From assembly GCA_021841005.1 (NCBI GenBank), contig JAKBVZ010000021.1, forward strand, positions 28,534 through 92,533: a DNA stretch of 64,000 nt, given 5' to 3'. This document shows positions 18,505 to 27,842 of this stretch, one piece after another (the first letter of the stretch is position 1; each line of letters opens with the position of its first letter). The notes beneath the pieces were generated by a model. That model was not told the DNA's origin. It ran no database searches and saw only the letters and a program-made list of their open reading frames with translations. The translations under genes and the position numbers were made by a program. The stretch comes from Actinomycetes bacterium. GTDB lineage: Bacteria; Actinomycetota; Acidimicrobiia; Acidimicrobiales; JAMCPL01.

Positions 18505-19835
18505 TGGAATCCAGGTGGACACCCGAGAACAGGTACGCCTGGGCTGAAGTCGATCTTGGGGCAATCCGGCACAACGTCTCCCTTCTGGCAAGGATGGCTG
18601 CACCCGCCGCGTTCTGTGCCGTGGTCAAGGCAAATGCCTACGGTCACGGTGCCCCTCAGGTCGCGGAAGCAGCGGTGTCTGCAGGTGCAGGCTGGCTGGC
18701 GGTGGCATTCGGCGAAGAGGCCGTGGAAATACGCGAGTACGGCGTGACGGCTCCAATGCTGCTGCTGCAAGAACTCCCGGATACCATGAGCCTTGGTGAG
18801 ATTGGTGAACTGGTCACTCTGCACGTCACGCCAACCGTGTATTCTCGCGGTGGGATAGAAAGGCTGGGTAGGGCAACTGCAGGGATTGGAAGGCGCGTCG
18901 GTGTACACGTCAAGATGGACACCGGTATGCACAGGGCAGGTGCAAGCACGATAGATTTGCCCGGACTGTTCGAGGAGTTGGAAAGATATCCAGTGCTCCA
19001 GCTGACCGGCCTCTGGAGCCATCTCGCGGTTGCGGACGGCGATTCCAGTGAAGACATCGCATTCACCGGCCACCAGCTGAACCTCTTGACAGGTGCCGCA
19101 GGAGGCCTGCCTGAAGGGGTCATGCTCCATCTGGCCAATTCGGCCGGAGCAATTGCCCACCCGGGTACCCGGCTGTCGATGGTGCGTTGCGGGATAGCCA
19201 TCTATGGCGAATCGCCCTCCGAATTTGTAATGAGGGCACTGCAGCACTACTGTCGCGATTTTGCCGCTACACCAGCTGCACCAGCTACACCCGCCGCACC
19301 CACACCTGCACCAGCTACACCCGCCGCACCCACACCTGCACCAGCTACACCCGCCGCACCCACACCTGCACCAGCTACACCCGCTGCACCAGCTACACCC
19401 GCCGCACCTTATGATGCCGTACAGGGTCTGGTACCTGCGATGTCCCTGAAAGCCAGGATAGCTTACGTGCGAGAGCTGGATGCCGGCGAAAGGATTTCCT
19501 ATGGCCGCCACTACACCCTCAGAGAAAGGTCAGTAGTTGCAACGGTTCCACTGGGTTATGCCGATGGTGTGTCGCGCCGCCTTTTTGCCGAGGGCGGGAG
19601 CGTACTGCTGAAAGGTAAGAGGATGCCCATTGCCGGGACGGTTACTATGGACCAGATAATGGTCGACTGCGGACCCGATGCTAATATATCGATCGGCGAT
19701 GAAGTTGTAATAATGGGAGGGCAGGATGGAAACCGGATAGGCGCCTCCGAAATTGCCGCCAAGCTGGGCACCATCAGTTACGAAGTGCTTTGCAGCGTGT
19801 CAGCCCGTGTGCCCCGTATCTACCTGAACTCGTAG
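18501..19835 (+). CDS. alr: alanine racemase with a TPAAP-repeat insert
   Basis: A 444-residue PLP enzyme making D-alanine for peptidoglycan. The barrel domain has AWAEVDLGAIRHN, the PLP lysine in VVKANAYGHG, KMDTGMHRAG, HLANSAGAI and MVRCGIAIYG. The C-terminal domain has the catalytic tyrosine in ISYGRHYT and GTVTMDQIMVD. At the junction of the two domains is an extra Pro/Ala/Thr-only segment of about 45 residues, built from repeats of TPAAPTPAPA, so the family's usual 370 residues are exceeded. The insert sits after PSEFVMRALQHYCRDFAA, where bacterial alanine racemases have a short loop. ATG 18501 overlaps the nnr stop (ATGA); ATG 18504 is equally possible. Confidence 0.95.
   Translation: MMESRWTPENRYAWAEVDLGAIRHNVSLLARMAAPAAFCAVVKANAYGHGAPQVAEAAVSAGAGWLAVAFGEEAVEIREYGVTAPMLLLQELPDTMSLGEIGELVTLHVTPTVYSRGGIERLGRATAGIGRRVGVHVKMDTGMHRAGASTIDLPGLFEELERYPVLQLTGLWSHLAVADGDSSEDIAFTGHQLNLLTGAAGGLPEGVMLHLANSAGAIAHPGTRLSMVRCGIAIYGESPSEFVMRALQHYCRDFAATPAAPATPAAPTPAPATPAAPTPAPATPAAPTPAPATPAAPATPAAPYDAVQGLVPAMSLKARIAYVRELDAGERISYGRHYTLRERSVVATVPLGYADGVSRRLFAEGGSVLLKGKRMPIAGTVTMDQIMVDCGPDANISIGDEVVIMGGQDGNRIGASEIAAKLGTISYEVLCSVSARVPRIYLNS
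19271..19410 (+). repeat. 30-bp tandem repeat in alr
   Basis: Units built on gctacacccgccgcaccca plus cacctgcacca recur three times with shorter flanking derivatives, encoding Thr-Pro-Ala-Ala-Pro phrases. The array is in frame and confined to the interdomain junction. Confidence 0.9.
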
Positions 19836-19844
19836 GATGAACCT

Positions 19845-19864
19845 CCCCGCCCTTGACGACGGGG
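19845..19864. terminator. weak hairpin between convergent alr and glmM
   Basis: CCCCG (19845-19849) and CGGGG (19860-19864) can pair around a ten-base loop in the 45-base gap between two convergent stops. There is no T-run. It may serve both directions, but support is thin. Confidence 0.3.
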
Positions 19865-19880
19865 TTGCGCTCCCCTCGGC

Positions 19881-21230
19881 TCAAATCCTGCTTGCCGCCC
19901 CAGCCAACTCATCGACGAGATCATGCGCCACCTTACCCGCCAACTCCTCGTTCTCGCACTCCACCATGACCCTTACTAGGGGCTCGGTACCGCTGGCCCG
20001 GAGCAGCACCCTGCCGGTACCTGCCAACAACTCCTCGGCAGCACGCAGAGCGTCCTTGGCGGAAGCTGACGATACAACCAGGCCGGGATCCATTGCGGCC
20101 ACGTTCATGAGCACCTGGGGAACCCTCTGCACCAAACCCTCCGTCAAGTCGTCGAGTGACCTGGCCTTGCGGACAGCGAGGTCAGCCAGCAACAACCCGG
20201 TCAAGATCCCGTCACCCGTGGTGGCCAATGATCGAAACACAATATGCCCTGATTGCTCACCGCCGAGTGAAAGTCCGTACATTTCCATCTCTTCCAGGAT
20301 ATGGCGGTCTCCTACAGGAGTCTCACGCACCTCTATGCCTCTCGACCGGAGAACCCTGGTAAGCCCCAGGTTCGACATCACCGTAACCGCCACGGTCTGA
20401 CCGGCAAGCCGACCCCTCTCCTGCATATCCAGGGCAAACAGCGCTATCAGCTCATCACCATCCAAGACACGACCTTTACTGGTAACCGCGACCAAGCGGT
20501 CACCATCGCCATCTACGGCAATCCCCAGATGGGCACCCATGGCAACGACTTCCTCTGCGAGCATCTCCGGATGCGTGGAACCGCACCCGTCATTTATATT
20601 CACACCGTCGGGATCGCACCCTATGGCAACCACGTCGGCGCCGGCGCGCCTGAACGCTTCGGGTAATGCCTTCCAGGCCGCTCCATTGGCGCCGTCAACT
20701 ACAACAGCCAAGCCGGCGAGACTCCTCCCTTCTATGCAGGCGAGCAAGTGATCCAGGTAAGCCTCCTCCACATTAGTGCCAAGAAAAATGCGACCCACGC
20801 TGTGACCGGATGACGGCAACGGCATACGCTTCGTGCCGGCGAGGTGGCCGTGGATCTCGTTCTCAATGGCCGTCTCAGTATCCCTGTCCAGCTTGACACC
20901 GCCAGTTGCAAACACCTTGATGCCATTATCCCTGAACGGATTGTGAGAAGCCGATACGACGATCCCGGGAATCCCTTCGGTTTCGCAGTACCAAGCTACT
21001 CCTGGGGTGGTAAGAACACCGAGGTCATGGACATCCGCACCCTCAGATGCCAGTCCGGAGGCTACGGCCGCCTGCAGCATCGCGCTGGACCTGCGGCTGT
21101 CCCGACCGGCAGCAAAGCGTTCGGACGGGATGACCCTGGACACCGCTCTCCCGACCGCCAGCACCATCTCCGGAGTAAGTTCCAGGTTGGCTACACCTCT
21201 GATTCCATCTGTACCGAAAGATACTGTCAT
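19881..21230 (-). CDS. glmM: GlmM, phosphoglucosamine mutase
   Basis: A 449-residue enzyme that interconverts glucosamine-6-phosphate and glucosamine-1-phosphate, the step after GlmS. It shows the start FGTDGIRGVAN, the phosphoserine loop SASHNPFRDNG, the metal loop DGDGDR, the sugar-binding GEQSGH and the C-terminal phosphate loop RASGTEPLVRVM. It is the last gene of the leftward ribosomal cluster, 25 bases after rpsI. Confidence 0.97.
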   Translation of the reverse strand: MTVSFGTDGIRGVANLELTPEMVLAVGRAVSRVIPSERFAAGRDSRRSSAMLQAAVASGLASEGADVHDLGVLTTPGVAWYCETEGIPGIVVSASHNPFRDNGIKVFATGGVKLDRDTETAIENEIHGHLAGTKRMPLPSSGHSVGRIFLGTNVEEAYLDHLLACIEGRSLAGLAVVVDGANGAAWKALPEAFRRAGADVVAIGCDPDGVNINDGCGSTHPEMLAEEVVAMGAHLGIAVDGDGDRLVAVTSKGRVLDGDELIALFALDMQERGRLAGQTVAVTVMSNLGLTRVLRSRGIEVRETPVGDRHILEEMEMYGLSLGGEQSGHIVFRSLATTGDGILTGLLLADLAVRKARSLDDLTEGLVQRVPQVLMNVAAMDPGLVVSSASAKDALRAAEELLAGTGRVLLRASGTEPLVRVMVECENEELAGKVAHDLVDELAGAASRI

Positions 21231-21255
21231 GGCACTAATGCAGTTCCAGGAATGA

Positions 21256-21666
21256 TCAGCGCTTGGAGTACTGAGGGGCCTTTCGAGCCTTTTTCAGGCC
21301 ATACTTCTTGCTCTCCTTCACCCTTGCATCCCTGGTAAGCAGCTTCTCTCTCTTGAGCAGTGACTTCAGGTCGGGATCGATCACGACAAGGGCTCTCGAT
21401 ATACCCAATCTGAGTGCGCCGGCCTGCCCTGAAACACCGCCCCCATCGATCGTTGCATCTATATCGTATCGACCTGAAATATCGAAGTCGGCCACTCTCA
21501 ATGCATCCAGCGCATGAGTACGATGGGTAAGCGACGGGAAATACGTTTCCACCGGCTTCCGATTGACCGTAACCTTCCCATCTCCAGGACGGAACCTCAC
21601 TCTCGCAACCGCCTCTTTACGCCTACCGGTCACCTGCAGGATCGGCGATGCCTTCTTTTCTTTCAT
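21256..21666 (-). CDS. rpsI: ribosomal protein S9
   Basis: A 136-residue small-subunit protein whose C-terminal tail reaches the P-site tRNA. GRRKEAVARVRF near the N-terminus, the GGGVSGQAGALRLGISRAL centre and the basic tail KKYGLKKARKAPQYSKR are diagnostic. Its start overlaps the rplM stop by four bases. Confidence 0.98.
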   Translation of the reverse strand: MKEKKASPILQVTGRRKEAVARVRFRPGDGKVTVNRKPVETYFPSLTHRTHALDALRVADFDISGRYDIDATIDGGGVSGQAGALRLGISRALVVIDPDLKSLLKREKLLTRDARVKESKKYGLKKARKAPQYSKR

Positions 21667-22115
21667 GGACGAACCACCTTTACATGAGACAATTCCAATG
21701 ATTCCGGCTTCTGTGCCTGATGAGGATGCTCGCCCCCTCTATATACATGCAGCTTTCCGAGCTGCTGGCGACCCAACCTGCCCTTTGGCAACATACCCCT
21801 AACTGCCATCCGTACCACCTCTTCAGGGTTGCTCTTGAGGAGGTCAGAATACCTGTAGGACTTGAGACCACCCGGATAGCCTGAATGGGTGTAGTGAAAC
21901 AGCTTTTCCGCCTTGGACGCAGTCATCGAAACTTTCGAAGCGTTCACCACAATTACATTGTCGCCAGTGTCCAGATTGGGCGTGAAGATGGGCTTATGCT
22001 TACCCCGGAGCAACCTCGCTACCTCGGACGCCATCCTGCCGAGCACCATGCCATCCGCATCCACCACATACCATCTATGCTCGATATCCCTTGCGCTGGG
22101 AGTATAAGTCACCAT
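21663..22115 (-). CDS. rplM: ribosomal protein L13
   Basis: A 150-residue large-subunit assembly protein. The segments WYVVDADGMVLGRMASEVA, KHKPIFTPNLDTGD, YPGGLKSYRYSDLL and AVRGMLPKGRLGRQQLGKLHVY are characteristic. It overlaps rpsI in the conserved rplM-rpsI pair. Confidence 0.98.
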   Translation of the reverse strand: MVTYTPSARDIEHRWYVVDADGMVLGRMASEVARLLRGKHKPIFTPNLDTGDNVIVVNASKVSMTASKAEKLFHYTHSGYPGGLKSYRYSDLLKSNPEEVVRMAVRGMLPKGRLGRQQLGKLHVYRGGEHPHQAQKPESLELSHVKVVRP

Positions 22116-22149
22116 TACGATATCACCACTCTCGAATTATCCATTTCCA

Positions 22150-23178
22150 TTAAGCCCTTATGTTCTGTCCAGCGGCATCCAGCCTACCGGTACGGCCGGC
22201 GAACGAGCAGTACTCGTCACGCAACTCGCAACCATCATAGTCAACCCGCATGAGACAGAGTCCCTCCGAGGGCGCCAGCATGGACACCCTTGACCCAGCC
22301 GGTGACTGCAATAGACAGTATACATCAGCGGGAGTAAGCCTGCCTCTACCCACCTCTACGTAGGTCCCCACGAGTGATCTTACCATCTGGTGGCAGAAAG
22401 ATCCAGCTGATATATCAAACATCAATACCCTCCCCTCCGCCTCATCGTCCAGGAGGGACACGATGAGTTCGGAACGGAACACCTCCCTGACAATTGGCGT
22501 TCCAGGGATTTCACCTTTCCTCCTGCGGCAAAAAGCCGAAAAGTCATGTGTACCAAGCGTGCAATCAGCGGCCATCTGCATGGCTCTTACATCGAGGGAT
22601 TCCCTCACATGCCAAGCCCGATGCACCATCAGCGGATCGGGCAGTCCTGAGTTCAAGATCGTATACCTGTAGCTTCTCGCCGTAGCCGAGTACCTCGCAT
22701 GAAAGTTTGGAGGAGCTGTGCCGGCTTCCCGTATTACGACTTCCGGTGCGAGCATCCGGTTGAGCGATCTGGCCAGGTTGCGGGGTGAGAATGCCTCGTC
22801 CACATCCACATGCACGACCTGTCCTTTTGCATGGACACCCGCATCAGTCCTACCTGCACAGATGATGCCGCTATGGTCACAGGACATTGCATCAAATGCA
22901 TCACGCAGCACTCCTGCCACCGTCCTCACCTCTGGCTGGTAAGCAAACCCGTGAAAACCCTGGCCATCATAGGCAATGCGCATGAAAATACGGACCCGGT
23001 TTGCATTATTCCCTTGGCCGGCATCCCCTGCGTCCAGATCCCCCGTACCGGCATTGCCTCCGCCGCAGTGCTCAGCACTGGCATCACCGTACGCAACGCT
23101 CTCCAGATCCCTTGTATGAGCCGCTACCGTTCCACCGTTGTCCCGGTCAGACAAGCTCGATTCTCGCCATCGGCGCAT
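22150..23178 (-). CDS. truA: TruA, tRNA pseudouridine(38-40) synthase with N-terminal extension
   Basis: A 342-residue enzyme that forms pseudouridine in the tRNA anticodon stem. The fold proper starts near [16 protein letters not shown], has the catalytic aspartate in [30 protein letters not shown] and [13 protein letters not shown]. Ahead of it lie about 63 residues rich in Gly, Asp, Asn and Ala that no TruA needs. ATG 23178 has GGGAG just upstream and overlaps the rplQ end by 32 bases; GTG 23223 and TTG 23154 are alternatives, and a short form starting near RIAYDG cannot be excluded. Confidence 0.9.
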   Translation of the reverse strand: MRRWRESSLSDRDNGGTVAAHTRDLESVAYGDASAEHCGGGNAGTGDLDAGDAGQGNNANRVRIFMRIAYDGQGFHGFAYQPEVRTVAGVLRDAFDAMSCDHSGIICAGRTDAGVHAKGQVVHVDVDEAFSPRNLARSLNRMLAPEVVIREAGTAPPNFHARYSATARSYRYTILNSGLPDPLMVHRAWHVRESLDVRAMQMAADCTLGTHDFSAFCRRRKGEIPGTPIVREVFRSELIVSLLDDEAEGRVLMFDISAGSFCHQMVRSLVGTYVEVGRGRLTPADVYCLLQSPAGSRVSMLAPSEGLCLMRVDYDGCELRDEYCSFAGRTGRLDAAGQNIRA

Positions 23179-23500
23179 TGTCTCCCGGTCTTGGCCCCAT
23201 CTTGAGTATCCTCGTGTAACCACCCGGCCTGTCCGAGTAGCGCGGGCCTATCTCTTCGAAAAGCTTATGCGCCATATCCTTGTCCCTGATCAAAGCCACC
23301 ACGCGCCTCTGGCGATGCACGCCGCCCTTCTTGGCGGCAGTGATCACCTTCTCCGCCACGGGCCTCAACGCCTTTGCTTTTGATTCGGTGGTAACCAGCG
23401 CCTCCGCTGCAACCAGCGATGCCACCAGATTGCCAAGCATGGCCTTCTCGTGCGCGGCGCTCCCACCCAGCCTGCGCCCTTTCCTCGGGGTACCTCTCAT
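23147..23500 (-). CDS. rplQ: ribosomal protein L17
   Basis: A 117-residue protein near the exit tunnel. [41 protein letters not shown]-like sequence and [22 protein letters not shown] identify it. A ggagttgtc Shine-Dalgarno precedes ATG 23500. Its 3' end overlaps truA, and 204 bases without a recognised gene separate it from rpoA. Confidence 0.98.
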   Translation of the reverse strand: MRGTPRKGRRLGGSAAHEKAMLGNLVASLVAAEALVTTESKAKALRPVAEKVITAAKKGGVHRQRRVVALIRDKDMAHKLFEEIGPRYSDRPGGYTRILKMGPRPGDNAPMARIELV

Positions 23501-23704
23501 GACAACTCCTTCAACTCCAAATATTCCAAGTACGCATCCAGCAAGCCTAATGGATCCGCCAGATCACCGAAACGGATATATCAAGGTCCATTCGCTTCAT
23601 TCTCCCTACCTTGACCCCGATATCCGCTCGGACCCGGCCCCTTGCGAGATACTACGCTGTAATACATCGGCAATGGATCCAAGCACTTGCCCTTCGACCT
23701 GATC

Positions 23705-24640
23705 CTACCTCATCCTCAGCGAAAGCCCTCTTTCGTCGAGTTTCTCGATGACTTCATCAAGAGACTTCTGGCCGAAGTTTGTAATGGCAAGCAGCTCGTC
23801 AGAGCTACGACGCACCAGCTCGCCTATAGTGTTGACCTGAGCTCTCTTGAGGCAATTGCGTGGACGTTCGGAAAGATCAAGGTCCTCGATGTCGAGGTCC
23901 AGATCGGGCGACCCGGTCGAGGACGACTGCACCTCTCCGAGTTCCAGCCCTTTGGGCTCTTCCTCCAGGTTGACGAGAATATCGAGCAACGAGCGATACG
24001 TTCCTGCGGCAGACGCGAGCGCCACACGGGGGCTCACTGATCCATCAGTGGTAATGTCCATCACCAGTCTGTCATAGTCAGTGGATTGCTCTACGCGCAC
24101 AGGCTCCACCACAAAAGATACCCGCCTTACGGGAGAGAAGATGGAATCTACGGGAATAACGCCGATGGTGCTTCCTCTCTTGTTCTGCTCGGCCGTAGCG
24201 TAACCACGACCTTGCTCCACAGTCACGTCCATCGCCAGCCGACCATTACTGTTGACGGTGGCGATGTGCAAATCTGGATTGAAAATCTCCACATCTGCAG
24301 TCAGCTGGAGATCGGCGGCCGTTACTTCGGCCGGGCCGCGTACGTCACACCTCAATACCACCGGATCGCTTGAATCCACCGTCAATACTATATCCCTGAG
24401 ATTCAGGAGTATGTCCGTAACGTCCTCTTTCACGCCTTCCACGGTCGTGAACTCGTGCAAGGCATCATCGAAACGGACCATGGTGACAGCGGCGCCTGGA
24501 ATGGATGCCAGCAACACCCGGCGCAACGAATTACCAAGCGTATGTCCGAAACCAGGCTCCAGCGGCCCGATTGCAAAACGCTGTCGCCCGGCCTTCTCCT
24601 CGTCCAACGACTCAACTACCGGACGCTGAATAATAAGCAT
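23705..24640 (-). CDS. rpoA: RNA polymerase alpha subunit
   Basis: A 311-residue subunit that nucleates RNA polymerase assembly and contacts UP elements. The N-terminal domain has GPLEPGFGHTLGNSLRRVLLAS and EGVKEDVTDILLNL. The C-terminal DNA-binding domain has LSERPRNCLKRAQVNTIGEL and NFGQKSLDEVIEKL. It lies between rpsD and rplQ as in the alpha operon. A hairpin element with flanking repeats occupies the rpsD-rpoA gap. Confidence 0.98.
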   Translation of the reverse strand: MLIIQRPVVESLDEEKAGRQRFAIGPLEPGFGHTLGNSLRRVLLASIPGAAVTMVRFDDALHEFTTVEGVKEDVTDILLNLRDIVLTVDSSDPVVLRCDVRGPAEVTAADLQLTADVEIFNPDLHIATVNSNGRLAMDVTVEQGRGYATAEQNKRGSTIGVIPVDSIFSPVRRVSFVVEPVRVEQSTDYDRLVMDITTDGSVSPRVALASAAGTYRSLLDILVNLEEEPKGLELGEVQSSSTGSPDLDLDIEDLDLSERPRNCLKRAQVNTIGELVRRSSDELLAITNFGQKSLDEVIEKLDERGLSLRMR

Positions 24641-24664
24641 CTACCAAACTCCTATGTTATATCG

Positions 24665-24763
24665 TATCCATTACTTGTCGAATCCCTACCTGGGATAGTC
24701 TGCTGCGGCCACTATGCCGCAGCCCGCGTACGGCATATCCATTACTTGTCGAATCCCTACCTG
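24665..24763 (-). repeat. DR-flanked hairpin element 1 (rpsD-rpoA spacer)
   Basis: Direct repeats of 28 bases (24665-24692 and 24736-24763, identical) flank a 43-base core. The core holds CTGCGGC-CACTAT-GCCGCAG (24703-24722), a seven-pair stem with six-base loop, followed by CCCG. The same core recurs at four other spacers in the same orientation, with different flanking repeats. Confidence 0.9.
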
Positions 24764-24768
24764 AACCC

Positions 24769-25416
24769 CTACTTGGAATAGAGCTCGACAATCAGCTGTT
24801 CCCTCACCGTCTCGTCTATCTCGCTGCGCTTAGGCTCTGACAGTACAGTAACGTCCCCGAGACCGCCTTCCGTAGCCAGCCATACAGGAACCGTACGATC
24901 CACCAGCTCGAGATTACGCCTGACCACGGCCATTTCCTTTGCAGCTTCGGAAAGCGATACCTTGTCACCGGGACGAATCCGGTAGCTAGGTATGGTAACG
25001 CGTTTGGAATTTACAAGTATATGGCCATGGCGCACGAGCTGGCGCGCCTGGGCCCTGCTGGAGCTATAGCGAGACCTGAACACGACATTGTCCAGCCTCA
25101 TCTCCAACATAGCCAGAAGTATCTCGCCCGTAATGCCCTTGCGCCTGCCGGCATCCTCATACATATTACGGAACTGCTTTTCAAGCACTCCGTAGATACG
25201 CCTAGCCTTCTGCTTCTCTCGCAACTGCACCTGGTATTCAGACCCTTGCCTCATCCGATCCCTGCCATGCTCTCCAGGGGGATACGCACGGCTATGACGA
25301 TCCGTCACCGCCTCCGACACGGGGCATTTCAGCGAGTAGCATCGCTCACCCTTCAAGAATAATTTGGATCGTTCCCGCCTGCACAACCTGCACACAGGAC
25401 CCGTGTATCTTGCCAT
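24769..25416 (-). CDS. rpsD: ribosomal protein S4 (zinc-binding form)
   Basis: A 215-residue primary 16S rRNA-binding protein. Four cysteines at residues 9, 12, 26 and 31 form the C-x2-C-x13-C-x4-C zinc knuckle of the C-plus form. The S4 RNA-binding region includes RLDNVVFRSRYSSSRAQARQLV and HGHILVNSKRVTIPSYRIRPGD. Confidence 0.98.
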   Translation of the reverse strand: MARYTGPVCRLCRRERSKLFLKGERCYSLKCPVSEAVTDRHSRAYPPGEHGRDRMRQGSEYQVQLREKQKARRIYGVLEKQFRNMYEDAGRRKGITGEILLAMLEMRLDNVVFRSRYSSSRAQARQLVRHGHILVNSKRVTIPSYRIRPGDKVSLSEAAKEMAVVRRNLELVDRTVPVWLATEGGLGDVTVLSEPKRSEIDETVREQLIVELYSK

Positions 25417-25453
25417 CTGCTATATCTCCAACCTGTCGTCAATCACACCAACA

Positions 25454-25870
25454 CTAGACACGGCGGCGCTTCTTCGGGCGGCAACCATTATGCGGTACGG
25501 GAGTCACGTCCTTGATACTCACCACCTCGATGCCGGATGCGGCAATAGCCCTGACGGCGGTATCCCTGCCGGAACCTGGCCCCCTTACGTACACGTCTAC
25601 CCTACGCACACCATGCTCCATCGCCTTCTGTGAAGCTGCATCCGCCGCCATCTGGGCGGCAAATGGAGTGGATTTGCGGGACCCCTTGAAGCCCACGATG
25701 CCCGACGAAGACCACGCAATCACGTTGCCTTCCGGGTCCGCAATACTGACAATCGTATTATTGAAGGAACTCTTCACATGAGCAATGCCATAAGATATAT
25801 TCTTGCGCTCCCGGCGCCTGACCTTCCTAGCCTGCCCGGCCTTTGCCTTGGTTCTCTGCTGACGCGCCAT
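25454..25870 (-). CDS. rpsK: ribosomal protein S11
   Basis: A 138-residue platform protein. [35 protein letters not shown] and the terminal [18 protein letters not shown] are diagnostic. It sits in the usual rpsM-rpsK-rpsD order. Confidence 0.98.
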   Translation of the reverse strand: MARQQRTKAKAGQARKVRRRERKNISYGIAHVKSSFNNTIVSIADPEGNVIAWSSSGIVGFKGSRKSTPFAAQMAADAASQKAMEHGVRRVDVYVRGPGSGRDTAVRAIAASGIEVVSIKDVTPVPHNGCRPKKRRRV

Positions 25871-25887
25871 CTATCTCCCTATGATGA

Positions 25888-26268
25888 TCAATGTTTCTTC
25901 ACCTTCTTCTTGCCTGCAACCGCCTTGCGAGGGCCTTTGCGCGTACGCGCATTGGTATGAGTACGCTGACCCCTTACCGGCAAACCTCTGCGATGGCGTA
26001 TCCCCTCGTAGCACCCTATTTCCATCTTGCGTCTGACTCCTTGAGCCACTTCCCTGCGCAGATCTCCCTCCACCTTGAGGTTGGCATCTATCCATGCACG
26101 CAACCGCGACACTTCTTCCTCGGTGAGATCCCTTACCCTGGCATCCGGACTCATCCCCACCTCTTCGCACACCTGCTTGGCAGTAGATGCTCCGATGCCG
26201 TGAATATAGGTCAAAGATGCCTCCAGCCGCTTCTCCCTGGGTATATCGACTCCTGCTATTCGCGCCAT
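25888..26268 (-). CDS. rpsM: ribosomal protein S13
   Basis: A 126-residue head protein contacting P-site tRNA and L5. [24 protein letters not shown], the [12 protein letters not shown] helix and [27 protein letters not shown]-type sequence (split here for length) identify it. Confidence 0.98.
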   Translation of the reverse strand: MARIAGVDIPREKRLEASLTYIHGIGASTAKQVCEEVGMSPDARVRDLTEEEVSRLRAWIDANLKVEGDLRREVAQGVRRKMEIGCYEGIRHRRGLPVRGQRTHTNARTRKGPRKAVAGKKKVKKH

Positions 26269-26274
26269 ACCTGA

Positions 26275-26388
26275 TCAGCCCTGACGCTGCTTGTGCCGCG
26301 GATTATCGCAAATCACCAGCACCTTACCCTTACGGCGTATCACTTTGCACTTTTCACACATCGGCTTTACGCTCGGCCTAACCTTCAA
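26275..26388 (-). CDS. rpmJ: ribosomal protein L36 (TTG start)
   Basis: A 37-residue zinc ribbon protein that is too short for routine ORF listing. Reading leftward from TTG 26388 gives a start [16 protein letters not shown], then [20 protein letters not shown] and a TGA. The Cys-x2-Cys ... Cys ... His zinc site is complete. The start is TTG, with aggag ten bases upstream. It lies between infA and rpsM, the normal location. Confidence 0.95.
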   Translation of the reverse strand: MKVRPSVKPMCEKCKVIRRKGKVLVICDNPRHKQRQG

Positions 26389-26545
26389 ATCGAATATTCT
26401 CCTTATCCCCGGCACAATGCACAGCCCAGCCCCGAAGAGCAACAACCTGCATGTACCACGTACAATTTAATAAAATATCACTTGCACCCATCGGTACGCA
26501 CTCCCGTCTACACACCCATCCCGTCCAAGCACCCGTATCTGTATA

Positions 26546-26770
26546 TTACTTGTATCGGTAAGTTATCCTGCCTCGGGTAAGGTCATACGGGGTAACCTCC
26601 ACCTGAACCTTGTCTCCCGTAAGAATCCTGATTCTGTGCATTCTCATCTTACCCGAGCTGTGAGCCAGTACCTTGTGACCATTCTCCAGCTCTACCCGGA
26701 ACATGGCATTGGGCAACGGCTCCACGACCGTTCCCTCCAGCACTATAGCATCTTCTTTGGCTTCCGGCAG
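26546..26770 (-). CDS. infA: translation initiation factor IF-1 with apparent CTG start
   Basis: A 74-residue S1-like factor that binds the ribosomal A site during initiation. Conserved residues begin at [20 protein letters not shown], which lies upstream of the first ATG or GTG that could serve as a full-length start. The only plausible full-length start is CTG 26770, giving (M)PEAKEDAIV. It has AAGGAGG seven bases before it, the ideal spacing. Starting at GTG 26743 would remove the first nine residues of a 73-residue fold. The rest, [44 protein letters not shown], is ordinary IF-1. Confidence 0.88.
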   Translation of the reverse strand: MPEAKEDAIVLEGTVVEPLPNAMFRVELENGHKVLAHSSGKMRMHRIRILTGDKVQVEVTPYDLTRGRITYRYK

Positions 26771-26966
26771 GTGCCAACCTCCTTACATATATATCGACTA
26801 CTGACAACAATGCTCTCCAGCTTCGTAGCCCTTCAAATCGCAAACGTTGCGCATGATATCACTTCCGCGCACAGGATTTTAATGGCAAGAAACCGCCAAG
26901 ACGAATTATAGCACATCGTCAAAGAACATGGTAATCGGGAAGCAAGAAGCACTTCGCCGGGATAAA

Positions 26967-27048
26967 CGAGTCCCTGATCCAAGCCGTCAATCCGCTGCAC
27001 CACTATGCCACAGCCCGTGGGCTGGACTACGAGTCCCTGATCCAAGCT
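26967..27048 (-). repeat. DR-flanked hairpin element 2, degenerate (map-infA spacer)
   Basis: Direct repeats of 19 bases (26967-26985 and 27030-27048) flank a 44-base core containing CCGCTGCACCACTATGCCAC and AGCCCG. The core is a mutated version of the CTGCGGC-CACTAT-GCCGCAG hairpin with several stem mismatches. It occupies part of the 328-base map-infA gap, where no gene was recognised. Confidence 0.8.
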
Positions 27049-27098
27049 GCCTACCCGCCAGCCTCTAATATTTGCCTGTCCATTTGCGTGTCCCAAAC

Positions 27099-27842
27099 TC
27101 AATCCGTGGTGGTGAACACCACCGGCCCATGCTCGGTAACCACAATCGTATCCTCGAAGTGAGCCGATATACTTCCATCACTGGTGACGACGGTCCATCC
27201 GTCATCGAGACGGATGGTTCCGGCATCGCCGGCATTCAACATCGGCTCTATCGCGAACACCATGCCAGGAGCCAGTTTGATTCCGGGCTTACCTGGCCAG
27301 TAATTGGGAACCTGGGGCTCTTCGTGCATGGCGGTACCGATTGCGTGTCCCACATACTCCCGCACCACCCCGTAACCAGCGCGGCGTCCCACCCGCTCGA
27401 TCGCCCTGCCGGTCTCGTTCAGGTGCTTCCTTGGCACCAGCTGAGACATGCCTGCGCGAAGCGCCTCCTGCGTAACTTCGATAAGCCGCTTTGCTTCTGC
27501 GCTTATCTCTCCAACGGGAAATGTGCGAGCCGCGTCCCCATGATACCCCTCGACTATCGCGCCGCAGTCCACCGAAATGATGTCACCCTCGACAAGTACA
27601 AAATCGCTTGGGATCCCATGCACGATGACATCGTTCGGCGAAGTACAGATGGTTGCCGGATACCCGTGGTACCCGAGAAAATTCGACCTTGCTCCCCTTC
27701 TATCCAGAACGTCACGAGCCACCCGATCCAGTTGCGCCGTAGTCACTCCCGGTTTTACGTGCTTCGACACTTCAAAAAGCATCTCGGCTACGACCCGACC
27801 TGCCTTGCGCATCTTGGCAAGCTCGTCATTTCTCCTGATCAT
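27099..27842 (-). CDS. map: methionine aminopeptidase type I
   Basis: A 247-residue metalloprotease removing N-terminal methionine. Metal ligands are visible in ISVDCGAIVEGYHGDAA (two Asp), YVGHAIGTAMHEEP (His), FAIEPML (Glu) and HFEDTIVV (Glu). It starts inside the adk stop (ATGA overlap at 27839-27842). Confidence 0.97.
   Translation of the reverse strand: MIRRNDELAKMRKAGRVVAEMLFEVSKHVKPGVTTAQLDRVARDVLDRRGARSNFLGYHGYPATICTSPNDVIVHGIPSDFVLVEGDIISVDCGAIVEGYHGDAARTFPVGEISAEAKRLIEVTQEALRAGMSQLVPRKHLNETGRAIERVGRRAGYGVVREYVGHAIGTAMHEEPQVPNYWPGKPGIKLAPGMVFAIEPMLNAGDAGTIRLDDGWTVVTSDGSISAHFEDTIVVTEHGPVVFTTTD

Noticed and set aside
19845-19864. IS200/IS605-type terminal hairpin
   Set aside because: The CCCCG/CGGGG hairpin resembles such ends, but no transposase or paired end is present.
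24665-24763. Single-spacer CRISPR units for the hairpin elements
   Set aside because: The flanking repeats differ at every site, the inserts are near-identical instead of the reverse, and no cas gene is in the window.
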